DNA of 64,000 nt, taken from assembly GCF_042242105.1 (NCBI RefSeq), contig NC_092028.1, forward strand, positions 13,749,338 to 13,813,337, read 5' to 3'. A program made the translations under genes and the position numbers. Origin of the DNA: Pempheris klunzingeri. Taxonomy: Eukaryota > Chordata > Actinopteri > Acropomatiformes > Pempheridae. The notes under the pieces are model-generated. The model made no database searches. It saw only the letters and a program-made list of their open reading frames with translations, and was not told the DNA's origin. Positions within the stretch are counted from its first letter, which is position 1; each line of letters begins with the position of its first letter. Positions 31,388 to 58,254 of this stretch are shown in pieces.

Positions 31388-34163
31388 TTACCAGTGGGCT
31401 TTCCTCTCTTTGGCAACCAGCTCCAGGAAGTGGGAATGACTCGCATAGAGGGGGTAGGACGAGTCAACATCGACCCATTGGACTTGTCCTGCATCATCGC
31501 CAGCTTGCAGCGGCAGCTCGCTCACACTGTTGCCTGCAGTAACAACACATATATCTATATAACAACACCCCAGAGCAAAAATATCTTAGAACTATGACAA
31601 CTTGGAGCCACTGTAGCATGAATGCCACACTGGATTTCTGTTATAGTGACAATTTAAGAGGAAAAAAGAACAGTCTTCCTAATAATTGATACCTGAGTCG
31701 TCGTGGAAATTGACAGCGACGGTTTCCATCCAAACATTGTCAGTGTTTCTAGGATCGTCCACGTAGCCTTTATAGACCTGAAGGACAATAAAGTTATTTT
31801 AATTTTCCTCTTGGAGGCACTTGTTGACTGTAATGCTCCAGCAAACAAGCGAGCGGTGGGTCAGTTGCTGACCTGAAACCCTGCCGACTTGAAAAGTTTG
31901 ACGATGCGTTCATGGATTTTCGCTCTCTCTGACGGCAGGACTGCCAACGAGTTCAGAGCTTCTTCCGAGAACTCCCGCTGCAGCGTGAGAGAGACCTGCT
32001 CCCCTGGATCCACCATCCCCTACGAAGCAAGCAAGTCACAGGACCACGACATCTTACATATGACACATGACTTAGCTGCGAGCATATAATGGTAGGCCCA
32101 GTGAAAAGAAATATAAAAAGGTGCCGACCCCAGGAATGGCCCACTCTCCGCAGTCTTTCCTCTTGATAGCCACGAACTGCAGGACAGGCCGTTTGGAGAC
32201 TGAGTGAAGGACTTTTGCTCCTTTGGTATCAACTTTCCACCTGGCAGACAGTCACAAACATCAGGCCACCAGGCAGCTATAAAAAGAAAACTGTGCAAAA
32301 GAGTGCAAAGCGCAAAAGAGGTCCCAGTTCTTTGGCAATTGAGCAACTTTGTCTTTTTGACAGAACAGGAAATTGCTGGTTTTAGAGGAACCTTGAACTG
32401 CCTGGTTTGGATATATTATTGACTCTTTTGAATCATTCCTTGTGTAACTAAATAAGTTATGAACTACACTTAGTAAGCAACTGAATTCCACTGGTGTATA
32501 AAGTAAGAACAAAGTTACCTGGTGACAATGGGATCTGCTGCATGGTTCGGTCCCCATCGTCCCAGCAAACCTCTACCAGTCAACCCCGTGCGTCCATGAG
32601 GATTCCTAAATGAGCACAAAATAATGTGGCACATTCATTTATAAGCAGTTTTATGGAGATATGTCAGCACTTTACTTTAAATGTTAAGATGAACATAAGA
32701 GCATTGAAGAGTCTCTAATTAACGACTGCTTTTCAGAAGTGTTCACAGCCCTCTTCTGCCCAGTCATCCTGACGTATTTGTGCATTAGTATCAAAACCGG
32801 CCATCCATAATACATAAGCTGATCAATTCTACAAAGTCTTATCTGTGTTTTAGTCTACGTTCTACCCCTCGGGGCTTTAAATCCCACTTTTTGAGAAAAA
32901 ACAATCGAGTGTTGCCATCTAATGTTATGTCCGTGTCAGGGAATCCTTTGTAAGAAGCAGTTCTCTTGGTACTTGATAACTTACAGTGGCTTTCCCTTTT
33001 CGTTTTTGTAGCTGCCATCAAAGCTTGTCCTATCCACAGCTCCATCCACAGCGTTGAACTTTGGAGAGAAAGAACTGCAACACCAGCAGAAGTCATCAAT
33101 ATTGGCACGAATAAACTGCTGCTGATCTTTGGAAACAAACAGCGTGTATAACAAATATTTTTGGTATAAATTAGCTAGTAAATTCTGTGTTGCTCACCCA
33201 ATATCAGGATCCGCCCATGCTGGCTTCTTTAGCACTGAAGGGTCGGTGTAGCTGACTGGATTATACTGCGGCCAGTCCTGACTCCAGTCCACCTTGGCAT
33301 CAGGCACGGGGAAGCGCTTGATTTTGGACCCTGGATACTGGGGGCACCTGGACTTAACATGAGGCGCTGCAGAGGATGGCATTGTCTGGACACTGGTCGT
33401 GTAATGGTTAGAGCAACTGGTGGCTCGGATGGCTTGACTGGTTCTGAAAGGCTGGGACGATGAGCAGGAGATGGCGGGCCTTCAGGGGAAGAAATATGAG
33501 ACAGAGAAATCCAATAAGTACTGCTCACTCTACCATCCCTGCACCGGAAGCGTGGCACCAGCTTAACCCCACATGTACTCCTCGCCCTCCCTGCTCATTA
33601 GCAGAGAAGAACCATCCCAATCAAGCGGTTACAGCACCAATCTGTGCCACACACAGGTAACACTGAAAAGGAAGGAAACCAAACACTGAGCTGGTTGTCA
33701 TTTGAGTCGTGGAATCATGTAATGACACCAGGATGAGAGCTACACTAACACTACAACACAGATCTGTTGTCTCAAGTTATTGTTATAATATAAAATAACA
33801 TATTAATAGGATTTTAAATGGAGGTAAAGTTTGTCAACAATTTTGCACAAGTCAAGTGTTGTGCATTAATATAAAACGCAGTTAGCTAATGGTTGAATCT
33901 ATTCTAGCATTGACTTAAATCGTGTTTAATGCCAGTGATTGAGGACTTTGACTCTCTCCAATATCAACTCCCCTGCAGCACAAAACCTTTGATTAAAAGT
34001 GTTAGCTTAAAGCCGAAACTGTCGAAACGTAAAATAGCTTCCAGTAAAATGTCTGCGGTCCATACCTGACTCCGGCGGCGCAGACGGCACAGGGAAGTCC
34101 GAAGAGAGTGAGCGCTAGGCGAATCCGGCCGATGCAGTCTCGCCGCAGAAGGAAATGTACCAT
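31388..34163 (-). CDS. nudt9: ADP-ribose pyrophosphatase NUDT9 (Nudix hydrolase, mitochondrial type)
   Basis: Hydrolyses free ADP-ribose to AMP and ribose-5-phosphate. Exons in transcript order: 34163-34066, 33443-33198, 33074-32985, 32605-32519, 32240-32129, 32019-31873, 31777-31693, 31533-31388. They join in frame to 336 residues (human 350). The N-terminus is Arg-rich and hydrophobic without acids after residue 9, compatible with mitochondrial import. [38 protein letters not shown] and [11 protein letters not shown] match the NUDT9/TRPM2-NUDT9H family. The Nudix box starts at G212 with E218 and REFSEEAL (226-233), keeping the REx2EE core expected of an active enzyme. The protein ends KERKAHW. 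It is divergent from mapk3, with about 1.1 kb between the ATGs. The exon 5 donor (GGG|gtcggc) is weak but required by the frame and by the conserved PGGMVDPGE. In human NUDT9 is on chromosome 4, so this neighbourhood differs. Confidence 0.96.
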
Positions 34164-34241
34164 TACTTGAAACTAATAGCTCATCAACAAGCAGCTCTAC
34201 TTGCAGCGCAGAGTAACCAGGAAGTCCACCACCCGTCGCGG

Positions 34242-34249
34242 TGACGTCA
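34242..34249. promoter_or_regulatory. perfect CRE (TGACGTCA) upstream of nudt9
   Basis: Palindromic cAMP-response element about 80 bp upstream of the nudt9 ATG in CpG-rich sequence. It lies on the nudt9 side of the divergent nudt9/mapk3 interval and could serve CREB/ATF control (inference). Confidence 0.6.
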
Positions 34250-34984
34250 GCGGAGGGGTGTGGCTACAGTAGTCGCACTCGTTTCCATGGTGATAAGACA
34301 CGTATTTATTGATGGAAAAGTCTCTCATACAAATAAATAAATACTACTATACAGTATGGTTTAAATATATGTATAAGAATATTTAAAAAAAAAAAAAGTA
34401 GACGGATTCGTCCATTTTTATATTAAAACCATATATTTTCTCTATCTATAGATTATTACTTCAAAAACATTTTTGTTGCACTTTTTATCCCTTGTTATTT
34501 TGTTTAAATAAATGCTAATTTGTACATTTGAAAATAATTCAAATAATAAATAATAATTCCCTTGTAAATGGGGTAAAGTATTAACAGTTCTGTTGTTTAT
34601 TGGGTTGAAAGCGGAAAACGCAGAGCTGTGACTCATTGTCACCACGATAAACAAATATGGACGTGTCGACCCAACGTAAACAGTGAATTGCTTTGCAACA
34701 TGTAAACAAGAGAGCCATAACATAAGCCATAACATAACGTCAGTGGGAGCCACAAAATACACACAGCCATGTGTAAGACAGCGCTGGTGATGCACAGGGG
34801 CGGATAACCACAAATAAATGCACTCTGGTGATAAAGTCTATTATTCTTGTCCTAACAGGCAGCATGCAGAGTATTTCGGCACGCCCACTCGCGGTTGCTG
34901 CATGTTTATCCTGCAGACTGCGCTTGTTTCGCTGTAAAAATGGAGCTCAATGGGCGGCGCCTGTTGTGAACAGACACGACCCCG

Positions 34985-35256
34985 CCCGCACCGGTCTTCC
35001 TGGTGAGCACATCTAACGCACCTGTATTACCGTAGTTTGGCACGCGCGTTTACGCTCGCTGCTGAGACCAAATCCGCGCTCGCGCACGAAATCCATTTAC
35101 ACCCCGGTAGTGAGAGGGCCCGGCCGAGTCTCCGTGCCCCGTCTATCTATCAATCCTGTCGGTTGAAGCCTCGGACAGACGCTGAACCGAGCTGAGAGCG
35201 GCGGCGGTCCCCCGGTGACTCTAACGGACAGAGCAGGAGCGGTTTGGAGAGGAAGA
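34985..35256 (+). promoter_or_regulatory. CpG-rich mapk3 promoter/5'UTR
   Basis: Dense CpG dinucleotides (cacgcgcg, gctcgcgcacg, gagcggcggcgg) directly before the ATG, no TATA box. The stretch is CpG-island-like; the transcription start cannot be placed. Confidence 0.55.
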
Positions 35257-43630
<8,374 letters not shown>

Positions 43631-46600
43631 GACACACAGGTACACGAAAACATGCGCAGTCAGGCCAACACAAGCTTCCACTGGTATAGTTCGCAAATTG
43701 AGTACATACGCCTGAAGATGGAGGTATAAATATAGTTTGTGGGTTTAAAGTCTCAACATGTTATTGGAATGATTTGAGGCTAAATTACATCTTTCTTTGC
43801 CATTACTTGGCCTGTTCTTGCGTCATCAAAGTATTTGGGGCTGATGGTTATGCAAGCATGCCTTGCAGTGACAGGAAAACGTACAGATGAGATTGAGAAG
43901 AGATTGGTGCAAATCAGAAAAGTGTTAAAGAGAGAATACTCTAGACTATACTATAGAGAAAACAAACTGCAACATGAGTCAAAAAAATAATAGCTGCTTG
44001 CTTTATTTTGTTCTCTTTGAGACCACTAGATGTCAGTGCAGCAAATTCCCTCCATTCATGTATTCAACCAAACCAATGTGTGATTTTTGCTGTATTACTG
44101 CCCCGTTTTTTCAAGTGTTTCTACTTTCCCTCATTTGTGTCATTGGGTTGAGGACTCAGCTGAACTTTTCGTGCTCTGATCTGCTGTGTGAATCAGGCGT
44201 TTCCAAAACACAAACTACAACAACCCTCCAAAGTCGGCCATTTTTTCTCCTAAACTCAAGTTTACCAGACACACATTTGGACAAAATCACTCCACTACAA
44301 AGTGATAATGTCCAGTAAGCAGTTAATAATGTCATATAATGTAATATTCAGCACAGATTTTTAATATCCAGTGAGGAAATTAGTAAAATGTAAACACTCA
44401 CCACTTTACAGCTATTTATTATGAGGTTAAAACAAAGAGGAAAGGTTATGTTACTGCCTTTATTACATATTGGTCATGTGAGTTCGATTTAGTGAAGATA
44501 CTAAATTCTGCAGCTCTTCAATGCAGCATGTGACTGCTATGGAGTCTCATCTTAGCTCTCACCTCTGCTGCATCAATATAACTTTGTCAGATCCTGGCGT
44601 ATGTGAAGTAATAGAAGTTTGAACGCAACTTGATATAAATTATTTCAAAATGGGCCTAAGTGCATCTCTTCTTTTTTTTTTATTATTCTTGTCTTGTTTT
44701 TTTTTTTTTTAGCCCTAAAGATTGACAAAGCCACAGAGGCTTGGAACAAGAAGACCCCAAACGACCTGCTAAAACAAAAGAAAAATGCATCTTCAAGAAA
44801 CCAACAAAAAGAGAAAACAAGAAATATGAACATTTAACTGCTTATCTTTCCATTTCTACTGCAAGAGAGCTAAGTTTAACTCTGATTTCTGTGGCTGGGC
44901 GGGGTGGTAGGGTCTGTCATCCTCACGCTGTTTTTCAGTTTTGTCCCCGTTGGACTCTTCCCTCCTCTCACCTCACTTTTTTGTTTTTTCCCGTTCAGCG
45001 TCCCGCGTCATCCTGCCCCATCTGCAGTAGCTCGCTGTTCCCTTCTCTCTCTCTCTCTCTCCTCATCTGACCAAACTCTTCTTCCTCCTCCTTCCCGCAC
45101 CTGTTACATATCTGTCTGTCTGAGCTCGCCTGTCTCTCCTCTCTCATATAAACTCATACTACTGTATTAACCAACACCATAACTCTCTTGTCTTGCTCCA
45201 TGTAAATTACAACCTGGAAAAATCGAGGGCTAAAAGAACGGGGATGCTAGTCGGGTGTGTGTATGTATATACAAAAATATAAAAGCTTTTTTTTTTTTCT
45301 TTTAAAGTGTGCTTGTCGCTGTTTTTCGTTTGTACAACGTTGTTCAAGTGTTTTCGGATCAGTTCAGAGTCTTATCTGTATGTTTTGGGATTTATATTTG
45401 CAAGTCATTTTTTTGAACATTTTGAGACAAACATTCAGTGTTTTTACTGGCATGTTGGCAGGTTTATAGATTTCTTTCTTGTCGCTCTGTTTTTTTTTTC
45501 TAACCAAGAAAAACCTAAGTATGATGTTCATATGAATGCATGCATTCCTGCAATTAACCAAAGTGGCAGAGAGCTGCAGGGAATTTGGCTGGGGAGCAGC
45601 TAAGGAATATCTATCGTAGTTTTGAATTGTACCTTAAACACATTTATTGACCTATAACTCGTACCAAGGGCAGACGAACCCAACTTTCCCTTCATTTATG
45701 GAAAGTTGATTATATTCAGGAGGTGCTACATGATTGGAACAAATCAGATTTACAACTATGAAAGCGTGTTCAGTCAGATATTACAACAGTGACCCCTCCC
45801 CCAAGCCCCATTTTCCAGAACATTCACGATCCTTCCCAACAAATTAGCAGCACGCATGAGAGTCGGAGACTTGAAACAGCAGAAAATGACTTGATGAGGA
45901 ATTACCTGGCTCCACTTTCAAAATGTAGAAACAGAAGGTAAATACTGCCAGAATAGAGAAGTGAGACGCCCGTATAACATTACTGTATCCTCAACATTTG
46001 GTCCCACAACATCCCTTCTCTATGGAATACAACCAACATCAAATAGCTGATCCAGTGTCAGTATGACATTCCTTTTATCAAATTACATTTTTGTGACAAA
46101 ACACACAGCAGCTGACTGGTGGGTTGACTCCCTTCAGCTCCTCTTAATCCCAGATTTCCAGAGCCGTGTGTACGGGACACGCTCATTATTCTGGGAAATG
46201 GGGCCTGGTTGACATCAGCCTTTCCATCCCGACATGCTGTTCTTGTTCCTGATTGACAGTCTAGAGAAGCATTTTCAGATTATGATCTTTGCGGCTCCTT
46301 GATGTGAGCGTTGAATGTACGTGGCCTGAATTTCTGCAGCCTGTCACTGCAGCTTGGTGTTCACCAGTAGGGGGCTTTTACAAGAACAGCTCCTCTTTTT
46401 ACGACTGCTGGAAAAAAAAACGTGCATGCAGCTGATAAAGGCTGCGTTCGCTTCAAAGTTTCCCATGTTAAAGATGATTGCAGTTGGTTGTGTGTGGTTA
46501 AAATACTGCACCATGTCCACAAAAGTTCCTAAATGATGTTTACGTGGCTAAATCAGCAACCTAATAGTAAAACCCAGGATTGCTGTACAGTTATTCCTGC

Positions 46601-47931
46601 TCAGTGCACAGCCAACCATCCCATCATGGTTGCTCAGTTTATATCCCAGTTTGCCCTTTTACTTTTTGCGCTCCCCTGTGCCTGTGTGCTTTCCTGGCTA
46701 CCTGTTAACATAGTGGATGTTTATTCTTCAATGTGGGTGAATTAGTGGCACTCGGAGACTTCTGGTGTTGCTTTGAGTGTGTGCACGCACGTCTGGGTGT
46801 TATATCTGTGTTCTTTGTCAGCTGTTAGCTGCTTCCCCTCCCCCCTTTGCTCTGGATGTGACTGTGCTAATAGCTACTCGTTGGAGCGCCACCCGTGGGT
46901 CCAGCTCAGTCTGCACTCATTTTCTTTTTTGGCCTGTTGCACTGGGAGCAGTAGAGGAGCCCCCGAAGTGGACCAACACATGCACTGGATCCTCTCTCCC
47001 TCTCCGGGCAGCGCCTGTGATGCTAATAGGCCCAGATCTGGAGTGCTCACCGGCCTCGCCCGCTCTTGCCGCAAAATCATTCATTTGTTTTTCACGTTTT
47101 TTCTCTCGGAAGCCATAGCCAGCACACTGGGATGGGTGTGAGGCTTTTTGGTGCATGTGGTGACGTTCGTCCTTTTTGTTCAACCTCCCAAATCTCACCA
47201 TGCTTTACTCAAAGGGCTGCCCCCCCTTTCCTCCTCCTCCTCCTCCTGCTCCTCCTCCTCTGTCTGCTTCTCCACAGTGGGATTGGTGAAGACCTTTTAA
47301 CCCATATCACTGACTTTGCTGCCACATTTCCTCCTCCCTCACCAGAAAATCATTGCCCCCGTCTCTCCAGGATCATAGATCACGGATGGTCACACAAGCA
47401 GGAAACTCAATCAGCACGCCTGCACTTTGTCTTTCCACCCGCGCTCTCTCTCTCTCTCCCTCTCTCTCTCTCCTCCTCTCTCCTCTTCGAGGTTGTTATT
47501 TTGGTTTCCTGCCTGTCTTGCATCCTCCTTGTTCAGCTTTAAGTTTCGCCTGCTGTGTGTGTTAAAGCTCATGGATCGTCTGCAGTAATTTATGTATGTG
47601 TACAAGTGTTTGTGTATCTGCTCCTCAGTAACATGAAGCCAAGACTCTTTTTGTCCTGTGTGTGTGTGTGTGCGTGTGCGTGTGTGTTTTGGAAGTGTGT
47701 ACTCACAGCTTGGGCCCCCTCCATGCGGTTACCTGTGCTTTTTGCATCTGTGAGACTTTTTTCTTTTCGACCAGTCACACAGATATTTTGTATGTATTTC
47801 ATATGTATATTTGGTCAGCAGTCAGCCAGGCCCAGCTTGCTTTGTTTTCTCCGACCTGCCACCAGACCAAACATCTCACTGGGTAACCATGGGAACGAAC
47901 CGAGGACCACATTTTTGCAATCCTCCTGACA

Positions 47932-47991
47932 CACACACACACACACACACTCTTACACACACAGACACAGACACACACACACACACACACA
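47932..47991. repeat. CA-rich tract in the mapk3 3'UTR region
   Basis: Three CA blocks interrupted by TCTTA and CAGA units. Confidence 0.85.
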
Positions 47992-48523
47992 CTTCCTCTT
48001 TCTTTCTGAGGAGTGTATCTGTGCGTTCGTGAAAAGTTGCACTTAAACACACCATATACATTCACACAGTATCGACGAGTCTAAAGGCCTGTCTGTCATG
48101 AGGCCTGTTTCCAGATATTGTTGTTTTTAAATGGCTGTTCTTATTATTGCTATCGTTGTTATATTGGTGAGTTGTTGTATTTTCTTTTCTTTTCTTTTTT
48201 GTTTTTTTACATAAAAGGGAGTTAAAGTTGTTAAAGTTTTTTTTTTTTAATTATTAGGATGTTTTTATTTGTGTACTTTTTTTTTTTTCTTCCTCATTTC
48301 TCTTTATGGGCGTGATTATTATTGGCAGTGTTTTCAATCTTTCTGAAACCTTTCTTTTTTTTTCTTTGATTTCCCCTCCAAGATCTTATAAGGAATTATT
48401 TTAAAAGAAGATATAAGTAGATTGTCAAAGAGATATGAGTTATTGAGGGTTATAGTCTGTATATTCTATGGGTATTATGAATTAAACGATTAACAAAGAA
48501 ACAGAATTATATACATATAATTA

Positions 48524-48529
48524 AATAAA
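48524..48529 (+). terminator. candidate mapk3 polyadenylation signal
   Basis: AATAAA in an AT-rich stretch before a T-rich region; probable end of the long 3'UTR. Confidence 0.45.
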
Positions 48530-48689
48530 ATTTCCTGATACTGTTACAACTGTTTGTGAATGTGTTTTTTTTTCTTTTTTCTTTTAGGACAGATAGTTGG
48601 CTTGGTAGTATGAAAAGACTTAACATTTCATTTGTGGAGAGTCAAATAAATGACGATAAAGACAAAAGCGTGACTTCAAGGTGATGCAA

Positions 48690-48870
48690 AGCGATCGCAA
48701 AGAGGTGCAAAATGAGCACAAAGATGCTGAAAGACCAAAAAATGACAAATCAACTTAAAACACACAAAATGATTACAAAAGAAGGCAAAACCAACATTAA
48801 GAGATGCAAAAGACCACGAAGAAACACAAATCATACACAAACAATGATGCAAAACCACTACAAAGTGATA
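48690..48870 (+). repeat. degenerate minisatellite, about 15-20 bp unit
   Basis: Recurring GATGCAAA/GGTGCAAAA and ACCACnACAAAG words (gatgcaaagcgatcgcaaag, aggtgcaaaatgagcacaaag, agatgcaaaagaccacgaag, atgatgcaaaaccactacaaag). Unit borders have drifted. Confidence 0.6.
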
Positions 48871-49036
48871 AAAAAAAACATGGATGTAGCAGCCTTTTCC
48901 ATGTGTCTGATCAGGAACCTGGAACCACGGCTGCTATTTATTGTTCTTTCATATAAGACTATTTAAAGTTGTTGGGATTCATTTACACTGAATAAATAAA
49001 GCAAATGGCTGACAGCGTCCTCACTGTTCAACAGGT

Positions 49037-49089
49037 GCTACCATGGAAACGCTGGGTCAGCAGGCCTCACTGGTTGTTACCATGGAAAC
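49037..49089. promoter_or_regulatory. pair of X-box-like motifs between mapk3 and gdpd3
   Basis: GCTACCATGGAAAC (49037-49050) and GTTACCATGGAAAC (49076-49089), 39 bp apart, resemble RFX sites. The tandem pair may be regulatory or a small duplication. Confidence 0.35.
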
Positions 49090-50382
49090 ATGCCTCTTAG
49101 CTCAGAGCGAGCACGGGGACAGGCTGGCTAACTTATTAGGCTTAATGATAATAATCTGTCTTTATTTTTGTGAAACTGACTCACTTGCATTCAACTTATC
49201 CCAGAGCAAAATCAACACCACAGAGCAGTCTGAAATAATCTAAACCAGACCCGGAAGTAAACTTAAAGCTGGAGAGTCATGGGAATGCACATAATAACTA
49301 TGTTGCTTCTCGCCATGAACTCCAACTTGCTTTTCCTGCTGTACAGCTTCCTTCACAACATGTCTGAGCACGGCCTTCCCCTCCGTCCCCGACATTCTCA
49401 GTGTTTGTCCATGACTGGAATGAAAAGGGCGTGAAAACAGAAAAATAGGCAAACATTGAACATGATTTTGCCAAAATAACCACCATTTGCTCGTACTTTC
49501 AAAAGGAGACACCTGCAAAAGTGAGAAAGTGCTGGAAAGTCACACTGCACACTGCCGTGAATGGATTTCTCTTTTCCAGTTGAAAACCAGGCATGTAGCG
49601 TTTCAGAGGGGGCTCAGTCTGTCGCACCATTGTTTGTCACATTCCAGTTTTGCTATTGAAACTGAACAATACAGTACTACACTCTGCTGACTTTGTACTG
49701 TACATATAGCGACCTGTAGACATGTAGCTGTTTTCATATTTCTGGCCTTGTGGGTTAAAGTTGAGTTGACATATCTCCACACGCCACATCCCCTTTGTCA
49801 AATACACACAGATCAAGAAACCTGCTGCACTCCCAGTGATATCTGTGTCTTTCCCAGCTCAGCCATAATGTCAGATACAATTCTCTACCACCTGTGGGTT
49901 ATAATATGCAGATTAAGTGTCACATATCTTCTGTATCATAACACTGACCCTCCAAACAATGCAGCAGGATGAAAGAAATCCTAGAAAAGTGTTGGCAAGC
50001 ATGCAGTGCCCAGGTATGACATGCACAAAGCCACGAGTATCCCAGCTGAACAAAAGCAGTGTAAAGAGAGAGATATAGTTTTGCCACAGGCAGGGGAGAG
50101 GCAGTGAGGGGGAGAGAGAGAGCGGAGAGGTGAGCTCTGCGTTAAGAGCTGGTGCTTCATTAACTTATTTTTACTGCTCTGAAAGCTTCAGGTGTGTTTA
50201 TTAAGATTGAGCAAGAAGACGACTTTCTTCTGTGTCACCAGTCTGTCCAGTTTTTTTTTTTTTTTTTTTCTTTTTTTTTCTCTTCCAAGAAGACAGAGAG
50301 CAGTTTGCCTTCAGTCACACTCGTCCGTCAGTTGTGATTATTTCTATTTTTGCTGGTGGGATCCTGCCGAGACCCAGTCAGG

Positions 50383-55551
<5,169 letters not shown>

Positions 55552-57812
55552 CCCCAAACGCACATGACAACAATTAGTGCCTCATGATCGGCAGCTTTCT
55601 GATGAATGAGGATTGTGTAAAAGAAAAACAAAGACTGTGAAAGAGAAGTGAATGCGAGAAGCGTGAGAAAAATATATCTTCGACCGGGACAAGATTAGTC
55701 GGAGAGTCGTTGAGAGGAGTTGGTCTAAATATTAAACACCATGCAGTGGGAACGAAACTGATTCAAATCTTTAATCTCAGTCCTTCATCACTGTTGGTAG
55801 AATTATCTGCTGTCGGTTCATTTTTATGGCCTTCTCTTCACAGTGCTGGAGGGATTTCTTTACATTTCTTATCCTTTAATTGTGCAATCAAACAAAAAGG
55901 TGACAAATTAGATAGACATGGGTGTGATGGAATATACAGAGTATGACACAAAACATATGCAACATGCAACAAACATATTATGATTTGAGTTAAGCACAGA
56001 TTTTTTGTTGTTTTGTTTGAGGGAGAACTACGTGTAGACATTTCATGTTTGTTTCTGTGCATGTATGAGATGTGTGTGATGTGTAAGTACATTGAGGTCG
56101 GCTTCATACAATACTGGGGAATGTGCAGGTGATTGCAAGTGGAAGAAAGAGGGAGGGGAAAATAAATACAAATTTCAAAGGACATAAAGACGAAAAAGTG
56201 GTGAAAAAGGCAATACATACATATGTGCACCTACACACATATATGTATGCAATATGATAATCAAGCCCAGCAGGAGGCATCTGGGGAGAGCAAACGGGGT
56301 CCTCCCTCTTTTTCCCCCTTGTATTTAGTTTTCTTATCTGTATCTCGGGTGTCATTTCCTTGTACCACACCCAGACCTTTGGGAGCTGGTCCACTGCAGG
56401 TCGTTCCCTGTTTCTCACTCTCACTTGTTGTTGTTTCTTTTTCTTCTAGTTGTTCTGCCATTTGAGGGGACCCCGTCCTCATCCATGCTGGTTTCACAGA
56501 GTCCTCCTAAAATATGTAATATAGAGTATAATATATGTAAATAAAAAGACATAAAGAAAGGAAAGGAAATGTTGTGACAGATTTAAAGCGAATTAACATA
56601 TAAGAAAAAAAGTTGATCTAATTATCAAAAATTAGTAACTGAATAGCTGATGACACCATAAACAAAGACATGGAGGACTGAGTGAGAGAAAGAAAAAAAC
56701 TGTGTTGTTAATATCAAAATGTTATTGAGGGTGAGGTCAAGGTTCAGTGGTGTAGTACATGTTGGTGTTTATTATGATTGACCCAGGTATTTATTATAAT
56801 ATTAGATAGTATCAGGACATAATTAATGAAGATAAATGGTATCACTTAATGACAAGTATGAAAAAGTATGTGCATGTATGCATGTGTGAGCAGATACATA
56901 ACAGAGCAAAAGAAAAATGTGTATATGAATATACAAAGATGATGAAATTAGGAGTGCGGGAAGTAAATGAATAATTATCAGCTTTTATTATCAGAGTTTT
57001 TCTTTTAAATAAATGTAACCCAAAAGAACAAGTGAATGACTGTTGATTATAATGGCTTTTGGTGGGGTGTCAATTTGATCCTAGGTGCCTTGTTTTTCCA
57101 TTTATATTAGAGAGTATTGTCATTTTAACAGTAGTTAAACCAATACTGGCAAATTAATCCAGCGTTGGAGATTATCATTTATTATTTTGAGCAGTTTAGA
57201 TTGAACTCTTCTGACAGCCTGTGGAAGTGTGATTCCCTCGATATGATGAATAATGTATTTAACTAAACAGTCTGCATGTATTACTGGATGAGTGCCTACT
57301 TTTAATAAAACCTGTTCTGTCTGGGTGAACCACTGAGGGAACCTTCAGTCTGTGAGCTTGAGCTTTAATTATGATTTTACTGTCTGTGCTGACGAGTGAA
57401 ATGTTTTATGTCAGGTGTCAGTTTGTGAAAAGGTCGTGCTCGGATTCTCCAACTGTGTTTGAAGGTGGAGTGAATATTTAACCAGCTGCACCACGTCACC
57501 TGACCTCCAGTTTCTCATGATATGAGAGTAACGTGACTTTGTTTTGACTGTGTCTGATGTTATTTTCTGACATTATTTGACTGGTTTTAATAAGTGCTGG
57601 ACTTAGGAAAGATATTATTTGTGACAATGCACTTTATGGTTTATGCTTTTGTATTATTTTATGAGGTATTAGCATGAAAGAAACACAATAGTGGGGATGG
57701 GAATGAAAGTAAAGGTATCCCTATTGGTTATATGAATATATCCGTATAAGTGAGTATAGTGTCACTGCAGTGCAGTTGTGCATCTGTGTTTAATACATCT
57801 CATTAATCTACA

Positions 57813-57843
57813 TGCACATGTAAACGGAGGGTTTACATGTGCA
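57813..57843. repeat. perfect 13-bp inverted repeat (hairpin)
   Basis: TGCACATGTAAAC and GTTTACATGTGCA with a 5-nt loop GGAGG. Intergenic, between gdpd3 and ypel3; purpose unknown. Confidence 0.85.
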
Positions 57844-58254
57844 GTAAGGCTCACCTGTATCCTTGTTTTCTCAGGGTACGGTCAAAGTCCGGCTGTGATA
57901 ATAATCAACCAGTCTGTTGGTGAAACAAAGGCTGTATTTTTCTGACCTGCTTGGCCGTGCTTTGCCGTGTGACAAATGGGTTAATGGAACTTAAGTGGAT
58001 CAGTGCAGACTGAGGTCTTTAATACAGTAGATACAAAGAGCAAAGGTTTGAATAAGTGACCCAGCAGAGACGTTAGACTCTTGTTATCATACAACCAGGG
58101 AGGAAGACACAGAGGGCAAGTCAACAGTAATATATATCTGGGAATCTGGAAGATTTAACAGCATTAAGTACGGTTTAGATTAATAAATTACACTTTTTGG
58201 GACTAAATACTATAAAGCACCTGAGTAGAGGGAAGGCTTTTCAATAGAGCGGAA

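Larger units (their letters stand above)
34164..35256. other. divergent intergenic region nudt9 / mapk3
   Basis: GC- and CpG-rich at both ends (34070-34260 and 34860-35256), with an AT-rich middle (34310-34560). Two separate promoters look more likely than one shared core. Confidence 0.55.
43631..48545 (+). other. probable spliced 3'UTR of mapk3
   Basis: Ten nt after the stop there is a donor (CACACAG|gtacac, 43640/43641). At 44712 a long T-tract ends in TAG before CCCTAAAG, a strong acceptor. A 3'UTR exon of about 3.8 kb would run to AATAAA at 48524-48529, and T-rich, ORF-poor sequence fills this stretch. The donor is so near the stop that the junction should not trigger nonsense-mediated decay. 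CT-rich (about 45043-45062, 47447-47475) and CA-rich (47932-47991) tracts lie inside. No coding exon was recognised. Inference from splice signals only. Confidence 0.5.
48546..50382. other. interval between mapk3 and gdpd3
   Basis: Contains the minisatellite (48690-48870), two X-box-like motifs, a GA-rich tract (50098-50132) and T-tract (50252-50281) just before gdpd3. A 5'UTR intron (donor near 50130, acceptor near 50290) is possible. No other gene was recognised. Confidence 0.45.

Noticed and set aside
34442-34813. 123-aa minus-strand open frame between nudt9 and mapk3
   Set aside because: AT-rich, no domain, no splice or promoter logic; probably chance.
46773-47542. Overlapping open frames of 113-158 aa in the mapk3 3'UTR region
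   Set aside because: Composition is low-complexity Ser/Leu/Pro from CT-rich DNA, with no family resemblance or splice support.
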